Of a stretch of 64,000 nucleotides of DNA, positions 8,097 to 17,141 are shown in pieces. Source of the stretch: Lysinibacillus sp. PLM2 (lineage in GTDB: Bacteria; Bacillota; Bacilli; Bacillales_A; Planococcaceae); contig AP025689.1 in the NCBI GenBank assembly GCA_023168345.1, positions 2,044,001 to 2,108,000 on the forward strand, in the 5' to 3' direction. The translations under genes and the position numbers were made by a program. The number at the start of each line of letters is the position of its first letter. The first letter of the stretch is position 1. A model generated the notes under the pieces. The model saw only the letters and a list, made by a program, of their open reading frames with translations, was not told the origin of the DNA and made no database searches.

Positions 8097-8133
8097 AAAG
8101 GTTTCAGAATAATTTTATTCTGTAGCCTTTTTA
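8097..8133 (+). terminator. Terminator after the 35-residue gene
   Basis: AAAGGTTTCAGAATAA pairs imperfectly with TTATTCTGTAGCCTTT, followed by TT. It ends the small plus-strand transcript. Confidence 0.75.
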
Positions 8134-8262
8134 ATTTATATATTCGGAAAATTGACCACATTTTTTGAAAAAAGACTTTTCGAATATGTCTATTTCCTTT
8201 TTCGATAATAGTAACGCTAAAACAACATGCATTAATCCATTGCAAGACTCATTTAAAACCAG

Positions 8263-8835
8263 CTATTTCCCTACAATATATGTTTTCAATAAGGCAAGCC
8301 GTTCTCGAATATTTGATTGTATTTCTACGCTGTTAGGTGTTGGAGCAGCAATTACATCTGCTTCTAGCCCTACTACTTTAGCTAAATATTTTGCCCTTGC
8401 TAAATGGAAGTCATTTGAAACGATCGTTATTTCACTAACACCTTTTGGTAATAATTCTTTAGAAAATAAAAGATTCTCATAGGTTGAAGTTGAATGTTCT
8501 TCCAATTGAATTCTTAGCGGGTCAATTCCACCTTCTATTAAATATTTCGCCATTACAGAAGCTTCAGTTGCTGGTTCATCGTGCCCTTGCCCTCCTGAAA
8601 CAATAACTTGAACATGTTCATGTTTTTTTAAATATTCTAATGCTACGTCTAATCGATATTGTAACGATAGTGATGGTACGCTACTAGGCTTAACTTTTGC
8701 GCCCAGTATAACTAAAAAATCATTGGATCCATCTGCTATTGGTGCTTTTCCTTTTTCAATTTCCGCTCCAAGATATAAGTAACCAAATCCTAATACAAGT
8801 ACAAGTATTACGTTTGCGCCAATCCACCATTTCAT
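8263..8835 (-). CDS. YdcF/SanA-family DUF218 protein
   Basis: A 190-residue protein with an N-terminal membrane anchor (residues 4-22) and a DUF218 domain. The domain signature is seen in order: DFLVILGAKVKPSSVPS, RLDVALEYL, VIVSGGQGHDEPATEASVM, EEHSTSTYENLLFSKELL, and IVSNDFHLARA. Family members (YdcF, SanA, ElyC) act in envelope polysaccharide or vancomycin-sensitivity processes; the biochemical activity is uncertain. It is monocistronic; a plus-strand frame across the gene is a shadow. Confidence 0.85.
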   Translation of the reverse strand: MKWWIGANVILVLVLGFGYLYLGAEIEKGKAPIADGSNDFLVILGAKVKPSSVPSLSLQYRLDVALEYLKKHEHVQVIVSGGQGHDEPATEASVMAKYLIEGGIDPLRIQLEEHSTSTYENLLFSKELLPKGVSEITIVSNDFHLARAKYLAKVVGLEADVIAAPTPNSVEIQSNIRERLALLKTYIVGK

Positions 8836-8944
8836 ACACTCACCTCTATATTAATTAAACGAATAGGAAATAGAAATGGATTCATTATTTTCCATTCTAC
8901 CTAATATATTCTAGCAATGAATTTATTGAAACGGCTTATTCGCA

Positions 8945-8979
8945 TTTAAAAATCCCAAGTATTTTCTTCACTTGGGATT
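8945..8979 (-). terminator. Terminator of the amino-sugar operon
   Basis: AATCCCAAGT and ACTTGGGATT arms with a T-run on the minus strand, 190 nt downstream of the MsmX-like ATPase stop. The remaining bases 8836-9169 show nothing else. Confidence 0.7.
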
Positions 8980-9169
8980 ACAATTTGTTACGATACTAAG
9001 GTGTAGAAGATTTAAAAGGTAAATTATCACTCATGAATATTTCAATTTTGAGTTCTATCAATAAAGTCATTTAGTAGGCTTTACTTCTGTAATTATGGGT
9101 AAATCAAGTTAACTCTGTTTAAATAAAAAATATTTTATACTAAGGATAAACTTTCAATATTCCTTCACA

Positions 9170-10261
9170 CTATTTAATAACCTCTTCTGACTCAGCATCA
9201 AAAAAATGAGCCTTTTCCATATTTATGACGAAATCGATTGTTGTTCCCCCAATAACTTCTGTATTCGCCTTCACACGTGCTATAAATTCTTGAACTTTCA
9301 ATTTCGAATATAGGTATGTTTCCGCGCCCAATAATTCAGCAACTTCAACAGTAGCTTGAATTTTTGAACCAATTAACGTGTTGTCAGAAGCTTCTTGAAT
9401 ATCTTCTGGACGGAATCCTAAAATGATATCTTTATTTACATATCCTTTCTCCTGAAGGAATATACATTTTTCTTCTGGTATTTGGATTTTGATCTCGTCT
9501 ATTAATAAATAACTAGCCTCAAATCGACCATGGAGGAAATTCATTGGAGGTGAACCAATAAAGCCACCTACAAACACATTATTTGGATGATCATATACTT
9601 CTTTTGGTGTTCCAATTTGCTGTATTTTTCCTTCTTTCATGACCACGATTCGAGTAGCCATTGTCATTGCTTCCGTTTGATCATGTGTCACATAAATAGT
9701 TGTCGTTTGTAAACGTTGGTGTAACTTCAAAATTTCTGTACGCATTTGCACACGTAATTTGGCATCCAAATTCGATAACGGTTCATCCATTAAAAATACT
9801 TTTGCTTCTCGGACGATTGCGCGTCCTAAAGCTACCCTTTGTCGTTGGCCACCTGAAAGAGCTTTTGGTTTTCGCTTTAAATATTCTTCTAAGCCGAGGA
9901 TTTTTGCTGTATTTTTCACTCGTTGATCGATTTCATCCTTAGAAAACTTGCGCAGTTTTAATCCGAAGGCGATATTATCATATACATTTAAATGCGGATA
10001 CAACGCATAGTTTTGGAAAACCATGGCTATATCCCGATCCTTTGGAGGTACATTATTCACTTTCTTATCATCGATATATAGTTCGCCATCAGAAATTTCT
10101 TCTAGTCCAGCAATCATCCGGAGTGTAGTAGATTTTCCACACCCAGAAGGTCCTACAAATACAATAAACTCTTTATCTTTTATATGCAGATTAAAATTTT
10201 CAACAGCTACAACATTTTTGTCATACTTTTTTTGTATATTTTCTAGACGTAAATCTGCCAT
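9170..10261 (-). CDS. ABC sugar transporter ATPase (MsmX/UgpC type)
   Basis: A 363-residue MalK/MsmX-type ATPase that would power the ABC sugar importer encoded upstream in the same locus. Walker A GPSGCGKST (residues 37-45), the Q-loop, ABC signature LSGGQRQRVALGRAIV and Walker B VFLMDEPLSNLDA are intact, followed by the TOBE regulatory domain from about residue 240. In most Bacilli one MsmX serves several sugar transporters from a remote site, so its inclusion in this operon is notable. It is the last gene, 40 nt after nagB. Confidence 0.9.
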   Translation of the reverse strand: MADLRLENIQKKYDKNVVAVENFNLHIKDKEFIVFVGPSGCGKSTTLRMIAGLEEISDGELYIDDKKVNNVPPKDRDIAMVFQNYALYPHLNVYDNIAFGLKLRKFSKDEIDQRVKNTAKILGLEEYLKRKPKALSGGQRQRVALGRAIVREAKVFLMDEPLSNLDAKLRVQMRTEILKLHQRLQTTTIYVTHDQTEAMTMATRIVVMKEGKIQQIGTPKEVYDHPNNVFVGGFIGSPPMNFLHGRFEASYLLIDEIKIQIPEEKCIFLQEKGYVNKDIILGFRPEDIQEASDNTLIGSKIQATVEVAELLGAETYLYSKLKVQEFIARVKANTEVIGGTTIDFVINMEKAHFFDAESEEVIK

Positions 10262-10301
10262 TCTATCATTCCTTTCAATCAGAATGTGTAAATTATCAAA
10301 C

Positions 10302-11030
10302 CTAGTTCAGTTTAGTTAAAGCATCCCAATCAGCGATAACCGTAACATTTTTATGCCGCTTTAAAATGGATGCTGGAAATTGCTCGCATACTTCTCCATT
10401 TATTAACTTTGCTAAAGCTGATGCCTTCTTTTTTCCTGAAACAAGTAATAGTATTTCTTTACTATCCATAATACTTCCAATTCCCATCGTTATCGCTTTA
10501 TAGGGGACATCTTGAAGATTAAGAAAATACTTTGAATTTGCTTTTCGTGTACTCTCATCTAAATGAACGACATGTGTTGTACTTGTAAAAGAAGTACCAG
10601 GTTCATTAAAACCGATATGACCATTTATTCCTATTCCTAAAACTTGAATATCAATGTTCCCCGCGCTTCTAATTTTTTCGTCATATCGTTGACATTCTCT
10701 TTCAATGTCTTCTGCCATTCCATTCGGGATATGAATATTCTTTTTTGGAATATCAACATGATCAAATAACTTTCTCTTCATATAAAAATGGTAACTGTTC
10801 GGATGAAGTTGATGTAAATCGAGATATTCATCTAAATTAAAGGTAATTACGTGCTGAAAAGAGTATTTTTCTACTTGGTAGGCATGCACCATACATCGGT
10901 ATAACCCTTCAGGAGTGGAGCCCGTTGCTAATCCGAGTACAGGATTTTTCATGTTTTTGACTTTTTCCAAAATCATTTCACATGCAACTCGACTCATTTC
11001 TAAATAATCTCTTACTTTTACAATTTTCAT
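10302..11030 (-). CDS. nagB: Glucosamine-6-phosphate deaminase
   Basis: A 242-residue NagB. It converts glucosamine-6-phosphate to fructose-6-phosphate and ammonia, the final step of amino-sugar use. Family sequences seen are GLATGSTPEGLY near residue 33, FNLDEYLDL with the catalytic Asp, and GIGINGHIGFNEPG near residue 130. The length matches the short, non-allosteric Bacillus form. It starts one base after the nagA stop, with AAGGA in front, so it is co-translated with nagA. Confidence 0.95.
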   Translation of the reverse strand: MKIVKVRDYLEMSRVACEMILEKVKNMKNPVLGLATGSTPEGLYRCMVHAYQVEKYSFQHVITFNLDEYLDLHQLHPNSYHFYMKRKLFDHVDIPKKNIHIPNGMAEDIERECQRYDEKIRSAGNIDIQVLGIGINGHIGFNEPGTSFTSTTHVVHLDESTRKANSKYFLNLQDVPYKAITMGIGSIMDSKEILLLVSGKKKASALAKLINGEVCEQFPASILKRHKNVTVIADWDALTKLN

Positions 11031-11031
11031 A

Positions 11032-12204
11032 TCAATTTTCCTTATAAGAAATTAGACCACCGCAAATCGTATACTTGATTGTTAAATTCGAATCCAGCAT
11101 AACTAGATCAGCGTCCTTCCCTTCAGCGATAACCCCTTTCCGATCATCAATACCAAGTTGCTTTGCTATATTTCCTGAAGTCATTTTTACAATATCTTGG
11201 ATGGATACACCATCTAATTTAAACATCCGTAAAGCAGCCTCCTGCATTTTTAAAGTACTTCCAGCTAACGTTCCATCATGTAATATAGCTTTATCGTCTA
11301 ATACTTTTACTGGCTGACCTCCCAGTTCATAGTTACCTTGACCAAGCGCCTTTGCTCTCATTGCATCCGTAATAAGAATGATTCTGTCACTACCGATGTT
11401 GTTATAGATGATTTGTAACATTTCTTTGGATACATGCACCCCATCCGCAATTACCTCTGAGCGTAATGGTCTTAATTGAAATGCTGCTCCAACAGCACCA
11501 ATATCTCGATGGTGAATGCCATTCATTGCATTACAAAGATGAGTTAGTTGTCGAACTCCATGTTCAACCGCTACTTTCATTTCCCCAAAGCTTGCATCTG
11601 TATGTCCTGCAGAAACATTAATTCCCGATTCAATTAAATATCGTATAAATTTACCGTTTACATCCAGTTCGGGAGCCATTGTGATCGTTTTAATTTGATG
11701 ATTTGAAAGCTGCTGCCACTTTTTAAATAATTCTTCATTAGGTTGTTTAATAAACCTTTTTGGTTGTGCACCCGCCATTTTTTTGTTTATAAATGGACCT
11801 TCTAAATGTATTCCAATCAGTTCAGCTTGGTAAGGTTTATTTTTAAAATTTGCTACATTTACTAATGCATTTTCAATATTTTCTACAGATTGAGTAATAG
11901 TAGTAGCAAGAAAGCTTGTTACCCCCTCTTTGGGTAAGCACATTGCAATTGCATCTAATGCTTCCTCACTTGCATCCATCACATCATATCCGCGCGCTCC
12001 ATGAATATGACCGTCAATAAAACCTGGTATAATATGAAAATCAGTTCCATCGATTACAGTTAAATCTTCAATATTTATTTCATCATTTAATAGAATACAT
12101 GCAATTTTACCTTTTAATAATAGAAGTGACGCATTTTTCAAAATGCTATTTTCTAAATAAATTGTTCCATTTTTAATTAGAATCGGGCTTGGCTGTTTTA
12201 TCAT
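11032..12204 (-). CDS. nagA: N-acetylglucosamine-6-phosphate deacetylase
   Basis: This 390-residue amidohydrolase removes acetate from GlcNAc-6-P. The metal site is seen as PGFIDGHIHGARGYD (near residue 70), ELIGIHLEGPFI, HLCNAMNG and the catalytic Asp in LITDAM. ATG 12204 is preferred over 12225 because AAAGGG lies 9 nt upstream. It receives GlcNAc-6-P from the kinase and from MurQ, and feeds NagB immediately downstream. Confidence 0.93.
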   Translation of the reverse strand: MIKQPSPILIKNGTIYLENSILKNASLLLLKGKIACILLNDEINIEDLTVIDGTDFHIIPGFIDGHIHGARGYDVMDASEEALDAIAMCLPKEGVTSFLATTITQSVENIENALVNVANFKNKPYQAELIGIHLEGPFINKKMAGAQPKRFIKQPNEELFKKWQQLSNHQIKTITMAPELDVNGKFIRYLIESGINVSAGHTDASFGEMKVAVEHGVRQLTHLCNAMNGIHHRDIGAVGAAFQLRPLRSEVIADGVHVSKEMLQIIYNNIGSDRIILITDAMRAKALGQGNYELGGQPVKVLDDKAILHDGTLAGSTLKMQEAALRMFKLDGVSIQDIVKMTSGNIAKQLGIDDRKGVIAEGKDADLVMLDSNLTIKYTICGGLISYKEN

Positions 12205-12234
12205 ACATTCATACCCTTTCATCATTCATAAAGT

Positions 12235-13146
12235 TCAACTTTTATTGTCTAGTAAATAGCTGATTGCTTCCCTAACATTTCCGTTATAATGTTGTAAGGC
12301 TAATTGTGTCACCTCATAACTAGAATTAGTTTTCATCATAACAATCGCCGGCTTCACCTCATAGTGTGTCTGTTCTAATATGTTTTCTGCTTCTTCATAA
12401 GAACTATTCGTAATTTCCGAAACAATGCTTTTTGCTCTTTCCTTTAGTTTAAAATTACTCGCATTTACATCGACCATTAAATTTTCATAGACTTTCCCTA
12501 ATTTCACCATTGTAGCTGTACTAATCATATTTAAAATTAATTTATGGGCAGTTGCAGCTTTCATTCTTGTCGAACCAGTTAACACCTCTGGGCCTACAAC
12601 AACTTCAATTCCCTCATCTGTATATTGGTTAATAAGTGAGTTTTTATTGCTAGAAAGTCCCACAGTAAATGCACCAATTTTATTTGCAAATTTAATCGCA
12701 CCTATAGGATAAGGAGTTCGACCGCTAGCAGTAATCCCGATGACCACATCGTTTTTTGTTAAATTTTTAGAAAGTAAATCTAGTTCTCCTTGTAATTCGT
12801 TATCCTCTGCATTTTCAACTGCTTGAAAGAAGGCTTCATTGCCTCCTGCCATAATTGTCTGAACCATTTCAGGTGAAGTCATAAATGTAGGGGGACATTC
12901 AGATGCGTCCATCATTCCAATTCTGCCGCTTGTTCCAGATCCAATATAAAAAAGCCTTCCTCCATTTTTTAATGATTCAACAATTCTCTCTATAACCCGC
13001 CTTACTACTGGTAATACTTCTTCAACTGCAAAGGCAACCGATTTATCCTCGTTATTAATAGTTTGTAAGATTTCCATTGTCGTCATTTGATCTAATGTAG
13101 TACTAGCAGGATTTCTACTTTCCGTTGTTAGTTTCGATAATTCCAT
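12235..13146 (-). CDS. murQ: N-acetylmuramic acid 6-phosphate etherase
   Basis: A SIS-domain lyase of about 303 residues that splits the lactyl ether of MurNAc-6-P to give GlcNAc-6-P and D-lactate. MurQ hallmarks are TTESRNPAS at the N-terminus, FYIGSGTSGRIGMMDASECPPTF, and VEVLTGSTRMKAATAHKLILNM-like sequence around the second active-site region. ATG 13146 is chosen because AAAGGAG is 7 nt before it; an upstream TTG (13152) is poorer. Its presence shows that the locus handles muropeptide-derived MurNAc, not only GlcNAc. Confidence 0.95.
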   Translation of the reverse strand: MELSKLTTESRNPASTTLDQMTTMEILQTINNEDKSVAFAVEEVLPVVRRVIERIVESLKNGGRLFYIGSGTSGRIGMMDASECPPTFMTSPEMVQTIMAGGNEAFFQAVENAEDNELQGELDLLSKNLTKNDVVIGITASGRTPYPIGAIKFANKIGAFTVGLSSNKNSLINQYTDEGIEVVVGPEVLTGSTRMKAATAHKLILNMISTATMVKLGKVYENLMVDVNASNFKLKERAKSIVSEITNSSYEEAENILEQTHYEVKPAIVMMKTNSSYEVTQLALQHYNGNVREAISYLLDNKS

Positions 13147-13204
13147 ACACAAACTCCTTTACTTAAGAATGCTTCTTAACCACCTTATTAAAAAGTGCAT
13201 CCTT

Positions 13205-14200
13205 TTATTGGTGAATCTCATTCCAAGAAGTTTCAATATTCCTCTTGATATTTTCATCAATTTTTAATCCTGAATTTTTAATCGCTAGTAAATAAGCACC
13301 TACGACTGCTGGAATTTTTGGCTGGGCAATTTGAACATCTCCAATTATTTGGTTTAAATTTTTCAGAAACAACTCTTTAAAGTACTTATTTGAAAAAAGT
13401 CCGCCATGTAAAACTAACTGTAACTCCTTATTGATAGAGTGATATTGATAAGCTACTCTTACCATTTGGAGAAGCTCAAATATAGCGTCCTCTAAAATTT
13501 CTATTGCTACTGCATCTTTCTCCTTTGCAGCTATCAAAACCAATTCTGAGATTCTCGCGATATCTGGAACAAAATTTTCAACGGAATAAAGCTTTAGGAG
13601 TTCTGACGCTTGATGTAATTTAAAGTGTTGTAATACAAGACTTGTTAAAAGGGTATCTTGCCCTCTGAAGTCATATGCTTTCATTATCGCTCTCAAAGCT
13701 TTCTGCCCAATGTAGTATCCGCTTCCTTCATCACCAAATAGATAGCCCCATCCTCCGGCACGCAATCTTTTGTTTGTTTCATGGCACACCATATATACAA
13801 TTGAACCTGTACCAGCGATTAATAAAATTCCTGATTGCCCCCATGTACCAGAAGCTAAAGCTGCTTCTGCATCACTTCTTACTATTATTTTTTGTGCATA
13901 TGGACTGTTTTTAAATAAATCTTTGATTACCTTTTGATCCTGCTCTCTGTCAGCCCCTGCTAAACAAAGAAATATGCCATCAATTTGATCAATCGAAGTT
14001 TTAGTATCTTCCATTGCTTTGTGAATTAATTGCGTTAAAGTTTGATAGACTTGTTGCAGCGGGGTACCGTGTATATTACTTGAAGTACCTTTGGAAAAGG
14101 ATAAGATGTTTCCTACTTCATCGCCTATAACACAGCTCGTTTTTGATCCTCCACCATCAATCCCTATCCATCTCTTCGTTGTAGTTTTTAAAGGCTCCAT
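13205..14200 (-). CDS. BadF/BadG-type amino-sugar kinase (MurK-like)
   Basis: A 331-residue ASKHA-fold kinase. The phosphate-1 loop GIDGGGSKTSCVIGD is at residues 13-27, and LLIAGTGSIVY and GGWGYLFGDEGSGYYIG form the nucleotide/sugar site. The family includes N-acetylglucosamine kinases and clostridial MurK, which phosphorylates MurNAc and GlcNAc. A cytosolic kinase is needed here because the import route is an ABC transporter, which delivers unphosphorylated sugar, and no PTS gene is present. Located between murQ and the amidase-like gene. Whether it prefers MurNAc or GlcNAc cannot be told. Confidence 0.85.
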   Translation of the reverse strand: MEPLKTTTKRWIGIDGGGSKTSCVIGDEVGNILSFSKGTSSNIHGTPLQQVYQTLTQLIHKAMEDTKTSIDQIDGIFLCLAGADREQDQKVIKDLFKNSPYAQKIIVRSDAEAALASGTWGQSGILLIAGTGSIVYMVCHETNKRLRAGGWGYLFGDEGSGYYIGQKALRAIMKAYDFRGQDTLLTSLVLQHFKLHQASELLKLYSVENFVPDIARISELVLIAAKEKDAVAIEILEDAIFELLQMVRVAYQYHSINKELQLVLHGGLFSNKYFKELFLKNLNQIIGDVQIAQPKIPAVVGAYLLAIKNSGLKIDENIKRNIETSWNEIHQ

Positions 14201-14226
14201 CGTCGTTCCCTCTTTATCTCGTATGT

Positions 14227-15279
14227 TTAATCCATTGCCAACGCGATTAAGTTGTGAACAACTCTCCTTAATCGACTAATATCTGTTTCCCGACCAAAAT
14301 GAACCCGATTTGTAAGCAGAATAATAGAAAATTTCCTTTCCTTAGAAAACCAAATCGATGTTCCTGTAAAGCCTGTATGACCAAAACCATCCTGCAAAAA
14401 TTGTCCGGAAAAAGTTGACGTATCAACCAATTGCCATCCTAGTCCTCTATTTAAATTCAAATTTTTTGTATATGTCTTCATAGATAATTCGACGGATTGT
14501 GATGATAAAATCTGGTTTCCCTTATACACTCCACCGTTTAAAATCATTCTTGCAAATCGAGCTAAATCCTCCACATTTGAAAATAACCCGGCATGTCCAC
14601 TTACACCTCCAAAATGAAAGGCATTTTCATCATGCACTTCTCCCCATTGATACTCTTTTAAAGTCTCATTAAATTCTGTTGCGGCTATTTGGTTTAATCT
14701 ATCTTTTGGAGGATTAAAATAAGTATTTTGCATATCCAATGGATCATAAATAAACTTTTTTGTATACTCCGCTAATGATAATCCAGTCAATGTTTCTACA
14801 AGACTACCAAGCAACAAAAAATTCAGATCACTATAAATGACTTGTTCGCCTGCTTTTCTTTTGTCTTCTATTTGAGAAATAAAGGTAACTGAGTCATTTC
14901 GGGAAATATTTTTTTGATAAAATTTGATTTCCGGCTGAAAACCACTCGTATGTGTTAATAAATGTTTAATGGTAATATCACGATGATGTTTCTCAAATGG
15001 TGGGAAATAGATTGAAATAGAATCGTCCAAATCTAGCTCCCCTCTATCTAATAGCTGTAATATGGAAGGTAGTGTTGCAATTACTTTTGTTAATGAAGCT
15101 AAATCGAAAATCGTTTCATTATTCATTGCTATATTTTTAGTGTAATGTCCATATCCAAAGGCTTTCTTGTAGATTGTTTTTTCTGCAGTTGTCACCCCTA
15201 CTACTGCACCAGGTATACATTTTTCTTCTACCTGTTTTTTTAAAAACTTAGAAACATTTAGGAAGTTTTTTTCAATCAC
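14227..15279 (-). CDS. Cytosolic beta-lactamase-fold hydrolase (AmiE-like)
   Basis: This 350-residue class C beta-lactamase/PBP4*-fold serine hydrolase has SLTK at residues 62-65 (nucleophile Ser62), YSD at 149-151 and the third motif HTG at 301-303. It has no signal peptide or membrane anchor, so it should act in the cytoplasm. In the Bacillus subtilis muropeptide operon a protein of this fold (AmiE, YbbE) cleaves the MurNAc-L-Ala bond. The same role on imported MurNAc-peptides fits this operon. An esterase function is the alternative. Located between the transporter genes and the kinase. Confidence 0.75.
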   Translation of the reverse strand: MIEKNFLNVSKFLKKQVEEKCIPGAVVGVTTAEKTIYKKAFGYGHYTKNIAMNNETIFDLASLTKVIATLPSILQLLDRGELDLDDSISIYFPPFEKHHRDITIKHLLTHTSGFQPEIKFYQKNISRNDSVTFISQIEDKRKAGEQVIYSDLNFLLLGSLVETLTGLSLAEYTKKFIYDPLDMQNTYFNPPKDRLNQIAATEFNETLKEYQWGEVHDENAFHFGGVSGHAGLFSNVEDLARFARMILNGGVYKGNQILSSQSVELSMKTYTKNLNLNRGLGWQLVDTSTFSGQFLQDGFGHTGFTGTSIWFSKERKFSIILLTNRVHFGRETDISRLRRVVHNLIALAMD

Positions 15280-15298
15280 ACTATTTCCCTCCTACCCT

Positions 15299-16126
15299 TT
15301 ACTTTATGGCGCCTTCTGTCATACCTTTCACAATATAACGCTGGAATATCGTATAGAAAATAATGACTGGAATCACCGCGATACAGAGACCTGCAAATAG
15401 TACTCCCCATGCACTTTCATATTGTGCATTAGTTTTTAACAAGTCCATTGCAACGCCTAAAGTATTTTTACTTTCTTGCTGCAATAAGATTAATGCCATG
15501 AAATACTCATTCCAGAAGGAAATAGCGTTTAAAATGGAAGCTGTTATAATGCCTGATTTCACTAAGGGTGTAACAATTTTAAAAAGAATTCCATATGGAC
15601 TCATTCCATCAATTGTCGCAGCTTCTTCTAATTCCTTAGGTACATTCCCCATAAAACTGATTAAAATGAAAATAGTAAAGGGAATATGTGATACCGCATA
15701 AATTAAAGACAAAGCCCATAAATTATCAAGCAAATTTAATTTTAAAAGTAAAAAGAATAATGGAATCCATCCTAGAACTGATGGGATCATCATGGAGGCT
15801 AGGTAGGTATTGAGTAAGATTTCGCTTCCTTTAAAACGTAATCTTTCAAGGGCATATGCTGTAGGGATAGAGAAGGCTAAGCATAACAAGGTTCCTAATA
15901 AAGTGACAAATAAACTGTTTAAAAAGGCACTTCCAATATTGTAATCCGTCCAAGCAGCAATAAAATTATGGAAATTAAACTTCTGAGGCAATGCCCAAGG
16001 TGAAGCGAAAATTTCTGCATTCGTCTTAAATGCACCAATAAACATCCATATAAGGGGGAAAACAACGATAAAGGACCATATCAATAATGGAATTCGCACA
16101 GCTAATCTGGATAATGCTCTTATCAT
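15299..16126 (-). CDS. ABC sugar permease, UgpE/MalG type
   Basis: A 275-residue permease with six membrane segments and the EAA loop (ELEEAATIDGMSPYGILFKIVTPL) that docks the MsmX-type ATPase. Typical N-terminus (IPLLIWSFIVVFPLIWMFIGAFKTNAEIF) and length for the carbohydrate uptake CUT1 family. It partners the permease directly upstream and the lipoprotein at 17142-18530; the sugar is inferred from the neighbouring catabolic genes to be GlcNAc, MurNAc or a muropeptide. Confidence 0.9.
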   Translation of the reverse strand: MIRALSRLAVRIPLLIWSFIVVFPLIWMFIGAFKTNAEIFASPWALPQKFNFHNFIAAWTDYNIGSAFLNSLFVTLLGTLLCLAFSIPTAYALERLRFKGSEILLNTYLASMMIPSVLGWIPLFFLLLKLNLLDNLWALSLIYAVSHIPFTIFILISFMGNVPKELEEAATIDGMSPYGILFKIVTPLVKSGIITASILNAISFWNEYFMALILLQQESKNTLGVAMDLLKTNAQYESAWGVLFAGLCIAVIPVIIFYTIFQRYIVKGMTEGAIK

Positions 16127-16138
16127 ATTGACTCCCTC

Positions 16139-17032
16139 CTAATATTCCACTTTTTCTTTTTTCAAAACAAATTGTAAAATGATTACAGTTAACAGAGATA
16201 TTACGAGAATTAATACTCCAATTGCAGCTCCATAACCAAATTTAAAATCTTCAAAAGCTCTTTGATATAAATAAGATCCTAACACTTCTGTTGCATTCCC
16301 AGGACCCCCACCAGTCATTACTTGAACTAGAACAAAGGATCCATTCAAAGAAGTAATGACGATATAAATAATGGACGTTTTAATTTGCGGCCAAATTAAT
16401 GGCACTGTGATTTTCCAAAACTGCTGCCATTCACTTGCTCCATCAATTTCCGCTGCCTCGTATAAACTTTTTGATATATTTGTAATTCCGCCCATTAATA
16501 GCAGCATAAATAACCCGATTCCCGCCCATATTGCAGGTATGGCAATACTTGGCAATGCCCAAGTCATATCCCCTAGCCATGGTTTTGCCCATTGTTCGAG
16601 TCCGATTGCATTCAACAAGCTATTGACGATTCCGATATTTGGGTCATATATAAATTGCCATAGTATACCGATTACAACGACAGACATAATATTCGGGAAA
16701 AAGAACACGATTCGATAAAAAGGTGCTTCTTTTATTCGAAGCTGTGTTAAAGCTACAGCAAAAAAAAGTGATAAAATCATAATCCCTAATACTTTTACAA
16801 ATACAAAAAAATAATCATTTAAAATCGCCTTAGGAATAACTGAATCACGTAACAGCTGCTTATAATTATCAAATCCGATAAATTCCTTAACAGAGCTAGT
16901 ACCTGACCAATCAAAGAAAGAATAATAAAGCCCACCTAACATTGGGTAAACAGTGAAAATACAGAAAACAATAAAGGTAGGGAGTAAACAAAATGATAAG
17001 AACAAATATCTTTGTTTTTTCGACTGAACCAC
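16139..17032 (-). CDS. ABC sugar permease, UgpA/MalF type
   Basis: A CUT1 permease of about 297 residues with six membrane segments and an EAA loop (SLYEAAEIDGASEWQQFWKITVPLI). The start is ambiguous. A near-perfect Shine-Dalgarno (AAAGAGGTGAT) overlaps GTG 17041 and ATG 17038 and best spaces the GTG at 17032, which I use. It lies 12 nt upstream of the second permease gene and 110 nt after the binding-protein gene. Confidence 0.88.
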   Translation of the reverse strand: MVQSKKQRYLFLSFCLLPTFIVFCIFTVYPMLGGLYYSFFDWSGTSSVKEFIGFDNYKQLLRDSVIPKAILNDYFFVFVKVLGIMILSLFFAVALTQLRIKEAPFYRIVFFFPNIMSVVVIGILWQFIYDPNIGIVNSLLNAIGLEQWAKPWLGDMTWALPSIAIPAIWAGIGLFMLLLMGGITNISKSLYEAAEIDGASEWQQFWKITVPLIWPQIKTSIIYIVITSLNGSFVLVQVMTGGGPGNATEVLGSYLYQRAFEDFKFGYGAAIGVLILVISLLTVIILQFVLKKEKVEY

Positions 17033-17141
17033 ACCCATCACCTCTTTCTATGAAATTATGTAAAAATTAAGAGAGACGTATTTTTCACAATCTCTCTTAA
17101 TCTTCTATTTGAAATTATTGACGACCGAAAGGAAATTATCG

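Noticed and set aside
8165-8482. Plus-strand open frame of 105 codons
   Set aside because: It lies opposite the DUF218 gene, has no ribosome site and its sequence is the mirror of conserved codons on the other strand.
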